From contig CM020502.1 in NCBI GenBank assembly GCA_009823395.1, forward strand, positions 22,553,944 through 22,617,943: 64,000 bases of DNA, given 5' to 3'. The notes beneath the pieces are model-generated. The model had not been told where the DNA came from. It saw only the letters and a program-made list of their open reading frames with translations, and ran no database searches. The translations under genes and the position numbers were made by a program. Of the stretch, positions 37,368 through 64,000 are shown one piece after another (the first letter of the stretch is position 1; each line of letters opens with the position of its first letter). Source of the DNA: Thamnaconus septentrionalis. Its lineage: Eukaryota > Chordata > Actinopteri > Tetraodontiformes > Monacanthidae.

Positions 37368-37404
37368 GAAGAAGAAGAAGAAGAAGAAGAAGAAGAAGAA
37401 GAAG
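37368..37404. repeat. (GAA)n trinucleotide repeat
   Basis: About twelve AGA/GAA copies, a second purine-only array in the intergenic region. Confidence 0.95.
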
Positions 37405-37828
37405 GCGGTGGTGGTGGAGCACAATGAGACAAAAGATGACAGAGTCTTAGCGGCGGGCCTTTCAGTGAGTTGAAAGGTGAGCAGAGGGGGAAATGACGGT
37501 GGAGAGTCGCGGGGGGGGTGAGAGTACACTGAAGGGAGCAGGAGGAGGTGAAAGGGTTATTTCATGTGACGGGGTTAAAGAGAAGGGCACAGGGGTGACA
37601 GGGTGAGGACGTGGTGATGGCACATGATCAGGCTATTCATTGCTGGTCTTATATGAGCTTGAGTTGTTTAAAATGAACATGTATTTTGCTCAAACTTCGG
37701 AAGGTGGGGCCCGCCTCCAGTGTGGGTGGCACTGGTTCCGCCCAGACCCATAACTGGCTGTGCTCCTTGTCAGTTTGTCAAATTTGGAGCACTTTTCTCC
37801 ATTTGATGGAACGATAAGCTCAAAACTA

Positions 37829-37829
37829 T

Positions 37830-37860
<31 letters not shown>

Positions 37861-37879
37861 GGTAGTAGTATTGTTGTTG
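37829..37879. repeat. (TAG)n/(TGG)n trinucleotide repeat
   Basis: A compound trinucleotide array of TAG, then TGG, then TAG and TTG units. Confidence 0.93.
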
Positions 37880-38004
37880 GTGTTACACTTGAAAACAAAA
37901 TAAACTGTTGGGGCAGTATGTGCAGATTTTCGCATTTGCATTAGGTTCCTCCTACAAATAAGCTGATCCGCTACTTACACTTAAAGACACTGTGGGACGT
38001 GTGC

Positions 38005-38120
38005 ATGAGGCTAATTGGGAATGCTAAACTGGCCGTAGGTGTGAATATGAGTGGAGTGTAACTCCCACCTTCACCCCGTGACAGGTGGGAACCTCAGTGC
38101 TGCACAAGCGGTTGTGCAGG
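38005..38120 (+). repeat. Common teleost interspersed repeat, partial copy
   Basis: The segment contains CTAATTGGGAATGCTAAACT, then GGCCGTAGGTGTGAATATGA, then CCTTCACCCCGTGACAGGTG, then ACAAGCGGTTG. From memory this word order occurs in very many fish genomes as a dispersed repeat, usually ending in AAGCGGTT plus (ATGG)n. This copy lacks the middle part. I do not know its class with certainty. Confidence 0.55.
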
Positions 38121-40640
38121 AGATTCCTGCTGCTGAATGCAAATAGGATGGCGAGGGCGTGTCGGACATGAAGGCATTAGGGGGGAGGGCAAGGAGAGAG
38201 TTGTTGTTTTTTTGTTTTTTTCTTACAAGGGGAGATGAAATGTGAGGAGGTTAAAAGGCTCCAGGTGAGTGGAGTTGTTGTGTTGCTGTGTGACTGGGCG
38301 AGTCCTCCTCTGGGAAGGTCCTGGGGGAGGGAGGCGCCTGTACAGACTTCCTAATGAGGTAGAAACTGGGAGCAAAGAGCCTGAACTCCTCCCAGGAATA
38401 GTTCAAACCTCCTATCAGAGAGACAGGTTCTTATCCTCTCTTCATCCTCCTCCTCCCCACTCAACCCTCGGCTCATCTCCGCAGGGGGCACGTCTCTGCA
38501 GATGTGTAGACTGACAGGCTTGCGGTTGTTGAGAATAGAATTAAATCCAAAAAAAAGATGCACAGAGTGAAAACAAATGAGCAACATGTGAAAAGGGGGA
38601 AACAACCAGGAATGAGGGTTTATTGAGTTACACTGGGACTGTGTGAGAGCACGAAGCTGGCCGTCCATTCAATAAGGGCTCAAATTGGAGGAAATGGCTT
38701 CTGAAATTACATTTTCAGGGGCTCTCGTCGTGCAAGCGCTGGCTGCTATTGTTTGTCTGCGAGGAGTCGCTCAAGCGTCGCGCCAATCAAAACGTTACAC
38801 AGCGTTGCCTTGCATCCTCCCAGGTTGTAATGAGACCAACAGAGCAGGTCTGATGAGCAAATGTCTGTCAGTTATTTAGAGGAGGTTAGTGCCAGTTTTT
38901 TTTTCCTCTAAACAAAATGAACAAAAGCCCAACATTTTAAACCTGAACGCCTCTCAACTTGCATCAAAACACCTGCAGTAAAAAAATTTTTAAAAAAAAA
39001 AAAAAAGCCCAGAATCTTCCCACAGTTCCATTCATTCATGCAGGAATGGATCACAACTGCAACACAGTATGAGATCATCTTAATGTTACTGCAAGTCACA
39101 GAATCTTTCAGAGATTTGCACCATAGTTCATGCAGCCAACGTGCATCAGCTATGAGCTCTCTTGTTAACTGCGACGTATTTGACTGCCAAATCCATGAAA
39201 ACCTCTGCTCTTCAGCTCGGGCGAATGACGAAGAGGGTCCCGCCCAAGCAATGGGCGACTGAGGCGCATTGCTGCCATCTAGTGTTTGAAAGGAATGGTA
39301 GTTTTCTGGTATTAGATTGTACTATTGTCAAGGTAAACTATCGTGACCACAACTACAGCCAGTAGTGCATCCCAAATATTGCTGAAGCTTCATCACTCTG
39401 CTTAAATCACAATTTGCTAAAATATATTTTGATGCTCAGCTTAAACGTGTTCAGAAAAAAATAGAATGACCTGTTTTATTTAAAAACCAAAGGCCATAAC
39501 AACATAGAATAAAACAATAGCCATGTCACTGAACAACGATATGATATTAATCTCGCACACATAATTCAGAGCCGTCTGTCCTTCAAATCTATTTCATTCA
39601 CAAACATTATCTAAAGTACAGAATAAAAATATATCAAAATAGTTACCGAGTAGTTTTTAATAACATTACATCTCAGATCAATATAAGACAGACAGGAAGG
39701 ATTTCATTCCGTTCACCATATACAAAATGACTTTTCCTCATACAGAGCTGAGTCATAGTTTGCATTTCAAGCAATGAGATTTCATTTCATTTGACTCTGA
39801 CATTCTTTTCATGAGATCACATTTCACAAGGCCTCTGCTTCTCCCCGATAAATGAAATTAAACCCTGAAATGCCACACAGTGACACAAAGGAATCTAATA
39901 AACCAGGTAAAACTAATCTCTTACATCTCTGCCGCAGACTGGATTGTCCCCTTTCAATTTGATGGATCTCTTGAATCTGACGTGGTCTCAGATTATTTTT
40001 CAGATTTGTACACTGCAATTTTACACTGTCTGCACCTCCTGAACCTTCTCTGATTTGACAGTGACCTCATCTTGTCCACTCATCAATTCCAATTAAAGAC
40101 TATTACTCATTTTTATTGCTCTACATCCAAACTTAACTATCACGTGGACTGTATTAATTTAACTTTATATCTGCAGTCATAACCATTAATGTTGCTTAAA
40201 TTAATCAGCGTCAGGACTGCGAGTGTGTGATTGGAGCACCATTAATTACACGCCAGAACCAGTTACTTACAGCGCCCCCTGCGTCCGGGACTCCTCTGTG
40301 GTGCTTTCAATGACTTTTGTAATGCTTGGAAACCTTTTCTGTTATAACAAACATCAATTTAAGCAGCGGCTTTGGTGTTGTGCTTAAGTTAAGAGGTAAC
40401 CTGAATGATTATATCAGTAATTAAAATACTACTCGAAGTATTTTACTCTTTTTGCGCGTTCAAAACTTTAAATAATATATGCAGTCCTGTGAAACTATCG
40501 TGGCTAATTTGTGACCCGACAAGGTATAGCTCGCTTTCGTAAAAATAACTATTGTATCTAGTAATAATGTCCTAAAAACGCAACTGTTCTCCCCGTGCGA
40601 TCGTGGCCAATTTTGAATCACGCCGTATTGAAATAATTAG
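38121..40640. other. Intergenic upstream of tmem229a, no gene supported
   Basis: AT-rich sequence with no coding frame. It includes a weak CTCF-like word (GCCATCTAGTGT, 39274-39285) and an AATTAA-rich stretch at 40140-40250 with several homeodomain-type sites that may be regulatory for tmem229a. Confidence 0.5.
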
Positions 40641-40710
40641 CGATATCCACAGAGACGTTTAGTTTTCCGAGTGACACCTGAAGGCAACCGCTGCACGGTA
40701 TTCAAAGTGC

Positions 40711-40718
40711 CATAAAAG
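40711..40718 (+). promoter_or_regulatory. tmem229a: TATA-like box of tmem229a
   Basis: CATAAAAG lies 113 bp before the tmem229a start codon, at the edge of a CpG-rich stretch. A start site about 25-30 bp downstream would leave a short 5' UTR of roughly 80 nt. There is no competing promoter motif nearby. Confidence 0.4.
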
Positions 40719-40823
40719 ATGCTCGCAGCCGCCGCCGCAGCAGCAGCTCGCCTGTTTGCGCGACCGCAGTGGCAAACAATGACAACGACGGACGTCGCGA
40801 GTGTGCACACGCAGTGACCGACC

Positions 40824-41870
40824 ATGGGCAGTCGGTGGTGCGACGGCGCTCGGCGACGTTGCACGGAAGACCCCGCCGTCGATGGCCTCGAAGCGACGGG
40901 CCGCCCGAGGGTGACGAGCGGCGGTGATGCGGCGGCGGCGCCGCTGCCGCGCTGGATGCGCCTCTACTTCTACGGGATGCACGGCGTGACCCTGGACGTC
41001 CTGCTCTCGTCGCTGCGCGGGCTGGTGAACCACCGGGACCCCAAGCTCGTGGGCTTCTCCTCCCTGTACCTCTGCGTCATCCACACGCTGAGCCACTTCG
41101 CGCTGGAGTCGATCTACTCCCGGAAGAGCTGCTTCCGCGCTCGGCCCGCCGTCTTCCACCTCATCTTCTACCCGTCCGTCTACATCGGGCTGCAGATCTT
41201 CATCGGGAACGTGAACGCACCGGCCGGCCAAGCGAGGGTCGTGTCCGGCACCCAGCTGGCGATCCACTACGTGCTGGCGCTGTACTACGCCCAGGTTTTC
41301 CACAGGGGGGTGTCGAAGCTGCAGTATCAGCCCTCCTGCTCCGTCCGCTCACCCCAAGACCCGAGGAGCCACCAGCTCCCGGGGCTCGTGCGCTTCCTCT
41401 TCTTCGGGATGCACGGCTTCCTGGACGAGGTGCTCTTCACGTCCGTCTTCAACCTGGTGGAGAAGCGCGACCGGAGCCTGAGCGGCCACACGTCGCTGTG
41501 GTCCTTCCTGATGTACGGGAGCTGCAGCTTCCTGGTGGAGAAGCTCTACCTCCACCTGCACTTCAGCAGAGGCTGGGGGACGGGCCGGCGGCTCCCCATC
41601 TACGTCTGCTTCATCTACGCCTGGGAGTTCTCCTGGGGCCTGCTCCTCCGCCAGTTCGACGCATGCTCCTGGGACTATTCCCACTACCCGCAAAACTTCA
41701 TGGGACTCATCACGCTGCTGTACCTGCCCGGCTGGGTCTGCCTCAGCCTGTACCAGGACGTCCTGTCCAACGTTCTGCTGAAAGTCAAGTGCACTCAGGA
41801 CGAGGACAGTTCGGCCAGGGATGTTGGAGTGTTCCATGGGGAGGTTTTGGCCGAGAAAAAAAACCTTTAG
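40824..41870 (+). CDS. tmem229a: Transmembrane protein 229A (TMEM229A), single exon
   Basis: This is a 348-residue multi-pass membrane protein of unknown biochemical function, and intronless like the mammalian gene. After a low-complexity N-terminus (1-42) there are about seven hydrophobic segments. Two homologous blocks are visible: residues 43-98 and 187-242 each contain a (Y/F)GMHG motif (50-54, 194-198), a D-V-L or E-V-L pair, LV-(N/E)-(H/K)-RD, then a leucine-rich segment ending in E-(S/K)-(I/L)-Y. The family is grouped with putative permease-like domains, but no transport activity is established. The C-terminal 30 residues are polar. The ATG has a strong context (ACCATGG) and lies in a CpG-rich first half. 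Stop TAG is at 41868-41870. It sits between gpr37 and wasl on the same strand, as in mammals. It is slightly shorter than the human protein of about 380 residues. Confidence 0.92.
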   Translation: MGSRWCDGARRRCTEDPAVDGLEATGRPRVTSGGDAAAAPLPRWMRLYFYGMHGVTLDVLLSSLRGLVNHRDPKLVGFSSLYLCVIHTLSHFALESIYSRKSCFRARPAVFHLIFYPSVYIGLQIFIGNVNAPAGQARVVSGTQLAIHYVLALYYAQVFHRGVSKLQYQPSCSVRSPQDPRSHQLPGLVRFLFFGMHGFLDEVLFTSVFNLVEKRDRSLSGHTSLWSFLMYGSCSFLVEKLYLHLHFSRGWGTGRRLPIYVCFIYAWEFSWGLLLRQFDACSWDYSHYPQNFMGLITLLYLPGWVCLSLYQDVLSNVLLKVKCTQDEDSSARDVGVFHGEVLAEKKNL

Positions 41871-42770
41871 TTCTTTATTAATTCTAACTTCTGATTACGT
41901 TTAAAAAAAAAAAAAAAAAAAAAAAATGGGTCTTGTTGAAGATGGACAAACAAAGACTGTTATGTTTAGTTTAAGCAATTTTTTTAGTGAACGAAATAGA
42001 TCAGACTTAATTTATTTTATTGCCACACAGTCCAAGCTAAAAGTATTAATCCAAATGTGGGTTCTTTTAATCTCAGGTTATGGCAGATTTAGTGATAAAT
42101 TACATGTTATATTCTAATTCATTTTACATTCCACACTATCAAATATATGCTCAGTTTTGACTAGTACTTTGACTGTTTTTTGTACATTCTTTCATCAAAA
42201 TGTTATTTATATATGCATCTAAATCAAACCCCCCAACTCCTCCACACACACACAAAATAAATAAATAAAATAGAATTATTCAGTATATATGTAGCACGAA
42301 AACAGAACGCTTGTAGCTGAAAGGCCAAAAAGGAAGGAAGAGATGTTAGGTTTCACTGAGTGCATTTCCAGAGTCCAACCGGACTCAACCAAACCTGCCC
42401 AGATCAAAACAGGGCATCTCAGTGTTGGTCACGTTCCAAATCTTTAAATATACCTACGTGCAATTTCAAATTGCATGTTCTCAATCCTGAATAAACAGAT
42501 CCGGATTTAATTGGCAGTTAACACATGCAGCAACTGCAGAGGTGTATTTGTGCAGCTGCCATCCAACTTTGCAGTGCTATTTCTCTTCTGATAACCTGCG
42601 TGATGCAGCTAAGCCACATTGGTTTTGTACGTCTTCAACTTCTCCATAGCCAAACCAGTAATCTATTTACTCGTTATACAAAAGATGTTAAATGTTGAAA
42701 TGGAATGCAACATGAAGAGCAAGATAGTTGTGACAGTGGCATGCAGTGCCGTCGAACATGCACAATAAAT
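41871..42770 (+). other. tmem229a: tmem229a 3' UTR region (extent inferred)
   Basis: AT-rich non-coding sequence after the stop. A 24-bp A run occurs at 41903-41926. AATAAA hexamers are at 42256-42261 (within an AATA repeat) and 42764-42769; the latter, followed by T-rich sequence, is the more convincing polyadenylation signal. Confidence 0.5.
42764..42769 (+). terminator. tmem229a: Candidate tmem229a polyadenylation signal AATAAA
   Basis: A canonical hexamer about 0.9 kb past the stop codon, followed by a T-rich segment. The earlier AATAAA at 42256 is an alternative. Confidence 0.4.
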
Positions 42771-43289
42771 GAATGAGATATTTGGATTGTTTAGTGTCTT
42801 ATTTGATTTAATTTGGGGAATAACAACATTCTAATCAGTGTGGAAGATACACATGTAACTTTTATTTATTTTTCTTAAACCCAAGAGGTTTAGGTGATGG
42901 TTGCATGCTTTATGAAAAAAGGAAGCGGCAGGCCTTGTGACGGGTTATGTTGCAGCTGAACACTTCCTAGAAATACAATAACTGAAACTGGAGATTACAG
43001 GCCAGTTTTCGCTTGCAGGTCAAACAATGCATCGTGCCAGCTGCCTCCATCTGGCTCATGTGACCCGCAGCATTTGGCCCAGATAATAACGTTGAAAGCA
43101 CATAAATTCAAGAATAACTGTTAAATTACACCTTAAAACCTAATTTACCATCAGTAACATTACACATTTCAACTATTTGGATAAAACACTGACTGAGCCA
43201 AGGTTGGATCTCGAGGCAACAACACTGCAGCTCTCTTCTTTTTTTTTTCTTAAATCGATTTACATAAGCTCTACAGCCAAATCATATTC

Positions 43290-43375
43290 AAATAATCTTC
43301 AGAGGTTACATAATGCAGCGCATTTAATCAGAACTAGAAGACATGATGCTGATCCATCAGCACCTCCTTCAGGGG
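43290..43375 (+). mobile_element. Possible L2-type LINE fragment
   Basis: A short frame reads LQRLHNAAHLIRTRRHD, closely like the conserved LQ-x-x-QNAAARL-(L/I)-TRTRR-x-D segment downstream of the RT domain in L2/CR1-type fish LINEs. Only this scrap is recognisable, so the call is tentative. Confidence 0.4.
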
Positions 43376-43514
43376 GGTATTGCTGATCAGTCTCCAAACA
43401 GCAGACTCCTATATCGTCTAACTGAAGTCATTCTTACGTGTCAGCAGTCGAGGGGAGGTCTGTGGTGTGATGTTACCTGGTCGTTTCAATCTGTGGGCCG
43501 CCACCCTCACCCCG

Positions 43515-43541
43515 ACACACACACACACACACACACACACA
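43515..43541. repeat. (AC)n microsatellite, 27 bp
   Basis: A pure AC array close to the GATA array. Confidence 0.97.
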
Positions 43542-43571
43542 TTGCTCATTCCTGAATGCTGGGAGGAACTT

Positions 43572-43586
43572 GACAGACAGACAGAC

Positions 43587-43662
<76 letters not shown>

Positions 43663-43695
43663 CAATGGATCGATAGATCAATAGATAGATAGATA
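43572..43695. repeat. (GACA)n-(GATA)n tetranucleotide repeat
   Basis: A few CAGA units run into about 19 GATA units, then a degenerate tail with GATC variants. It is probably highly polymorphic. Confidence 0.97.
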
Positions 43696-46333
43696 CTCAT
43701 CGTCAGAGTAACACAAGTTACAAATGTGGATTGCGACCTGAGAGCGGGCTGTGGTTACATGAAGCACCTCACTGATGGGATGGAGGAGTAACCTAAGATT
43801 TGTCCCATCTTGTCAAGTGTGTAGCGACTTACTTTGTAAAATGTCTCACCTGAGCGCCTGTGCCTGCATCTGCAACTGGTGCCATAGAATGACTCCTCTG
43901 GTCCTCATGGGTGTATCCCTCATGAGGACCAGAGTGCAGCCTGAGGAGGTAAGAAAAATTGGCAGACTCCTCAGACATTTTTACTTGCAAAATCTAATTT
44001 TACATGTGACAAAAATATTTTTAAACGTTTTTATTATTTAAACAGGTGTACAATTGTTTTAAATTATTTGATTTAGTCATTCACTTAATTTTGTTAATGT
44101 TTTTATTGTTTTATCAATTTTCTTTTACTTGCACAATATTTTTTTCATGTTGCAATTTATAATCTCAAAACCCACAGTGTCCTGGGCCAGTCCTGGGGTC
44201 TCTGGCGCCCCCTTGTGGGTGAACTATAGAGATAGACGACTACGACCAGATGACACTATGCCGTTCTGAAACCGGTACAATTCTGTCATCTGCTGGTGAT
44301 TTTGGGAAGGTACAGTATTCTTGCCTTTTTGGTTTTGCTTTAAAATACGAGTCCTTTGACACAGACATTCGGCTGAATAAAGTATAATTCTTAAGGGGCA
44401 AAAATACAGTTTATAGGTTTAGATACCATGATTTATTTTGTAAGACGCAAAGTCCATATTTGCATGCGAATGGACCTATTTTTGGACGACAGACACTATA
44501 TAGTATGGACGACGGGACTATATAGGTAGTACTTTTTTTCCTTTTAAGTTGAAAAAAAAAAACTTTGCCGTTCACAAGGATAAATATCACCTATAATTGA
44601 TGGTATAATCACCGATGTGTATTTTTGTTTGTAAACATTTTATCATCATTTATTATATTAGCATTGTTTAACAAAATATATATTAAAAAAAAAAAAAAAA
44701 AGCCACAAGAATTTAAGACATGAAAGTCCACCATTCTGGCAGAATGGATTTCTGTTAAACTTGTGGTAATCAAAGGAAAGAAATCTACACAATATGCTAA
44801 GGAGAGTGCCAGGCTGTTAAAATATTCATTCGGTTGCCAGTAGGGGATGCCACCCTTCAGAATTCAAAATATAATATTCATGCAGTCTTCCTCCCTGGTT
44901 CCCCTAAACCTCAATCTCCTTATGTTGTATATGTGGGTCAAAGAAATGTTTCATCAGGGTAACCTCAGAGGCGCTGTTTCTGCACCAGTACACAAACCCT
45001 CAAATAGGACATTGGCCAGCAGTTAAGAGGCAGTTTTGCATCAATGAAATACACATTCCCATTCAAACAAAGTGTTCAGAATAAGCAGAGTTTTGCTGTG
45101 ATCTTTATAGAGAAACTTCTTTGTTCTGTAAGGTCAAACTTCACACATTCTGATCCATCATGCCAGGAATGTAATTTATGACACCTTACACAAGCGGCAG
45201 TATCTGTTGAGTTTTGAGTTTTGACGTCAGTGTATGAGTAAGTCCATGCTGTGCAGCTTTAGCTGCCCTGTCACCAGCGGTGTCATTCTGAACAGACCAT
45301 TTGTGTTCTCCTCAGATTGTGGCTGGATTAACGAAGGACTAGCCGTATTATGCAATCTGGTTAGTCATTTTGTAACAACATTTTGACAACTGGAGTAAAA
45401 GTGAAATATTTTTCCAATAAAAATCCAGCTGTCTTTCAACTCTGTTATTTTAAACTATCCGTACATTCTTTCATAGCCTTTCTAACTGCTCCAATATGCC
45501 TTTTTTCAAGTTTCTGCATGAAAAATTCTTCTCAGTTGGGAAGAGTCACCTCTCTGATTCACTGAACTAAAAGCAAGGGAGCAGTGGGAGTTTCCCTGGG
45601 TGTTTCTCCTCTTGTCAGTCAGGTTTTTCAAGTTGTTCAAAGCCCTATCAGAGGGACAGGAATTGGGCTGAACTGGGTGGAAGTACATGTGGTAAATGTG
45701 AGTAAAAGTTAAAAGAATGTACATGGCAGACAAGGTATATGTTCATATGATTGCATTTGTGTGTGCTAATTTCAAATAGCACTGGCAGGGGATCGGGTCT
45801 TGACACAAAGGGGCTTTCTCCTTTTGCGCCTGAGTAAACATGTTACAATGGATTCCTGCTGTTGCATTATTTTATATATGTGTGGACTGTGAATGATGCT
45901 TAGTGCAAATAAAAGTATTTGTAGTGCTCATTACATGTTAGGTGTGGAAAAGCTGTGAACTGCAATTATATATGAAGAACCGTATTTCTCACCACTGGAC
46001 CTGTGGCAAGTAAGCGGGTAAGTCCTAATTGTACTGAACTTCCTTTACATGCTATTTATTGGCAACACTTGGAGAAAAAAAATCTCTTATTTTTTCCCTG
46101 ACATCACTCAACATCACATCTGCCCCTGAGCACCAACGTGACCTTGTTGACCTGAATAAAAACCACATTGCATGATTGTGAGAGGCGTTTGCCTTTATCC
46201 AGTCCTCTCAGAAATCTAACCGAAAATGTGGCCTAATGTCTTCTGTTAAGACTCGGTTCTCTAATTCTCCTGACTGACGAGAGTTAAATGCCCATATCTT
46301 GGCAGTTTTGCACCTTATTTCTTATCTCCTCCC

Positions 46334-46335
<2 letters not shown>

Positions 46336-46417
<82 letters not shown>

Positions 46418-46433
46418 CTCTCTCGCTCTCTCT
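46336..46433. repeat. (CT)n array, 98 bp
   Basis: A nearly pure CT/GA array with two CG interruptions near its right end, about 0.6 kb before the wasl start codon. Such arrays can bind GAGA-type factors and form triplex DNA. Confidence 0.97.
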
Positions 46434-46639
46434 AGCTCGCACACACATTCCTGTCATAAAAGCCACGGGCGGTTAGGACGAGTCCAGCTCTGTGGTGACT
46501 GTAAGACAAACTGTGATTCTTATTTCGCCGCAGCCACTAACTATGGCCACACATAAACACACTCGAATAAAAATACCTAAATTGTAAATATGTAATATCT
46601 TTTTTTTTCTCGTGTTGTAATTCTTGCTCGGTGTTTGTT

Positions 46640-47027
46640 GGCTACCTAGCTGGGAATGGTGCCATCCCCCCCCTCTGTTTTCCCAGATAATGGACTCTTC
46701 CAAGGAAGGCCTGCCATGTTGGATGGAAGTGGCGCTTTGCTAGCTGGCTGCTGGACTTCCCGGGAAAACTTTTCTGCTGTTTTCTGCCTTCGCACAGTCG
46801 CTGCATCAGCGGCAAGAGTCGTGACCTTATTTTTCTAAGAGGGGCGCAACCTCTTCCCCACATTTGCATACACTTCTCGGAGTCGAGGGACAATCCGCCG
46901 TCAATCGACGGCAAGCGGGGGGAGGTTTAGGAGGCGGAAAGGCCACGGATGACCGAGGGATTGTTTATGTATCTGTTTGGATCTCCTGTAACGAGTCGGT
47001 GCATTCTTGACAAATTCATCACCAATT
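46640..47027 (+). promoter_or_regulatory. wasl: wasl promoter and 5' UTR region (inferred)
   Basis: A CpG-enriched stretch without a clear TATA box lies directly before the wasl ATG, as in many housekeeping genes. An in-frame TAA at 46989-46991 with no ATG between it and 47028 fixes the start codon. The transcription start cannot be located. Confidence 0.5.
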
Positions 47028-62381
<15,354 letters not shown>

Positions 62382-63470
62382 CGATATTTTGTTTGTCTTT
62401 TTATGACTGTTTCTGTCTCCCAAACCTTTTGTGGATGATTCCAACACTAAAATTGTTCTTGCCTTTCTAAAAAAAAAAAACAAAAAAAAAAACGAAATCT
62501 TTAATTTCAGAATTATAATTGTTCTGTATATTTTTGTTGCCTTTATGCTTTTTTTAAAAAAAAAAAAAAAAGAATCTGTGCAATACCTCATTTCATCTGT
62601 CGCCGTCTGTCACTCTCATATCGGAGCGCGTCTTTCTGTGTGTCACGTCCGTCTCCAATAGCAATATGTCTCAAAACGTCTTCAGTCTTTTTCATATCTT
62701 TTGCACCTCCATCTGTCACTCCGCCATCTTTGGCGTCTTCTATCATCCGTCATAAACGTTCCCACTCCTCAAAAAAACTGGTCCAGGTTCCCACCTGAAC
62801 CCGAGTGTTTTTTTTGTTTTTTTTATTGTTATTATTTAGTCTATGTTTGAGGGGAAGTACTTAGAATAGGTTTCCATAAATGCTTCATCTGTGATGTTGT
62901 CATTGTTTGTCAGACAGAGAAAAAGAAAAGTAACTATTTTCATACCCTGTTGCTCACTAGTTTCTATTTACTTACTCAAAGGATCCTAGTTTAGCACTCA
63001 TATTTTCTTAAAAGACATTAAAAAGAAAAGGAAAAATGCTCATTTTGGAATAAGTAGCCTTGGTTGCTGTCAACTGTAAATTTGTTCCAGAGTTTTGAGT
63101 CTTGTTATATTTTTGCACAGACTGAGAAAAAAAAAAGAGACTCGCTGCATGGATATAGGATATTTTTCAGGTCTGAACAAGGTCTGTATGCTTTAAGTGA
63201 TCAGGCGAAACATACTTGGATTTAAAAGCATTTTTAGCCGTTACCCTACAGCACTACATTAAAAAAAATGAAAGTCAAATTTAGTTTTGTTTTCGTTTTT
63301 TGCTTTTCTCAATGTCACACTACACATTAAGTACATGCTTTTTTTCTGTTAAAATGATTTTTTTTTGTTTTGTTTTGTTTTTTTAACAATTGTATTAATG
63401 AATCACTGTTTGAAATCAGGTCTTTCATAATGTCAAGCTAGACAAATAAAGTAAACTTTAGTTATTATGT
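62382..63470 (+). other. wasl: wasl 3' untranslated region (extent inferred)
   Basis: AT-rich sequence after the stop with several A-runs (62470-62491, 62557-62571) and T-runs, ending near AATAAA at 63445-63450. Confidence 0.65.
63445..63450 (+). terminator. wasl: Candidate wasl polyadenylation signal AATAAA
   Basis: A canonical hexamer about 1.06 kb past the stop, followed by T/GT-rich sequence (TTTAGTTATTATGTACTGGT), as expected for a cleavage site. Confidence 0.6.
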
Positions 63471-64000
63471 ACTGGTTTCTCACTGTGGGTCCTGACCCCA
63501 AGCTGCTAATGATGATCCTCATCCTCTCATAGTTGGACAATTTTAAATTGGAAAAAAAGAAGAAAAAAGACAAAAAAAAAGATTAAAGTATAGACAGTCA
63601 ACCAAGGATGATTCTCTAAAACGATGACCAAAAAGTTTGATGTTGACCAGTAACCTTCTTGGATAGCTTCTATTTTCATTTTTCTTTTTTTCTTTAAAAA
63701 AAACTAAAAGATGTTTCTAATGCCCAAATCTGTAAAAGTAAGTATCTTTTTCTTAGCTGCAATTCTGGTGGTGTGATTCCATTGTGTATCTGCTCAGATT
63801 TGTCAATTTAAAGCTTCAGCATGCCTTAAGCTCTATACAACTCTTAACTCTTAAAGGAAATGGAGAAAGGCTACTACATACACGCTACAACAACCATGAA
63901 CAGGTTTTTCCATGGGAGTTTGCTAAAAGTAGCAGCTATGTGCTTATTGAAGACACCAGAGCAGCAAGGGCATTGCCCATTAATTACACGGTGAACATTC
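63471..64000. other. Downstream of wasl, nothing recognised
   Basis: AT-rich sequence with A-runs and no coding frame, either a longer wasl 3' UTR or intergenic DNA. Confidence 0.5.

Larger units (their letters stand above)
36801..38004. other. Intergenic, purine-rich, no gene supported
   Basis: The plus strand is GA-rich over 36800-37000 and 37370-37640, which explains long stop-free frames on the opposite strand. It contains the GAA array at 37368 and the TAG/TGG array at 37829. Confidence 0.55.
42771..46639. other. Intergenic between tmem229a and wasl
   Basis: About 4 kb of AT-rich DNA without a supported gene. It holds a short LINE-like peptide relic (43290-43375), CA and GATA arrays, a CTCF-like word GCCCCCTTGTGG at 44207-44218 and a long CT array at 46336. 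No hyaluronidase-like frame was seen, although mammals have such genes here. Confidence 0.6.

Noticed and set aside
40659..41303. 214-codon antisense frame over tmem229a
   Set aside because: It is the GC-rich shadow of the TMEM229A frame, which is clearly the real one by homology.
41903..41926. Poly(A) run 33 bp after the tmem229a stop, suggesting a recent retrocopy
   Set aside because: TMEM229A is intronless in other vertebrates and sits in its ancestral position with a CpG-rich promoter, so the A run is just a homopolymer.
43572..43695. Regularly spaced GATA units as a possible array system
   Set aside because: The unit is 4 bp without spacers, an ordinary microsatellite rather than CRISPR or a coding repeat.

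Overview
The window is nuclear DNA of a ray-finned fish, probably a percomorph teleost; the species cannot be named. The evidence is intron-containing vertebrate genes with GT-AG junctions, fish-type transposon debris (a LINE with a fish-type reverse transcriptase, an hAT derivative, a Tc1 end) and very dense CA/GT microsatellites. I see no bacterial operon, phage, CRISPR array or rRNA.

Three protein-coding genes lie on the + strand. At 160-999 is the last coding exon of gpr37, an orphan or prosaposin-type GPCR; its first exon is left of the window. At 40824-41870 is intronless tmem229a, a multi-pass membrane protein. At 47028-62381 is wasl (N-WASP, an activator of Arp2/3 actin nucleation), for which I traced all 11 coding exons. 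The order and strand gpr37-tmem229a-wasl match the mammalian block on human chromosome 7q31, but the hyaluronidase genes that mammals carry between TMEM229A and WASL are missing.

The roughly 39 kb between gpr37 and tmem229a has no gene I can support. It holds an internally deleted LINE (8.7-9.7 kb), many dinucleotide arrays concentrated at 14-32.5 kb, a tRNA-like relic near 27.1 kb, an LTR-like or promoter-like module near 30.1-30.6 kb, a common fish interspersed repeat near 38.0 kb, several RFX X-box-like motifs and AT-rich homeodomain-type stretches that could be regulatory. The tmem229a-wasl interval is only about 5 kb.

The clearest anomaly is in wasl exon 9, which encodes the proline-rich region and both WH2 motifs. 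The traced coding length is 1523 nt, not a multiple of three. The frame entering this exon differs from the frame of the WH2 motifs, and family-like proline-rich peptides switch between all three frames across C-rich runs. Base-call or assembly error is the likeliest cause; a real frameshift allele or altered paralog is the alternative. wasl intron 1 also holds an hAT derivative that keeps a broken BED zinc-finger exon. The three genes do not form a functional pathway; their linkage is ancestral synteny.
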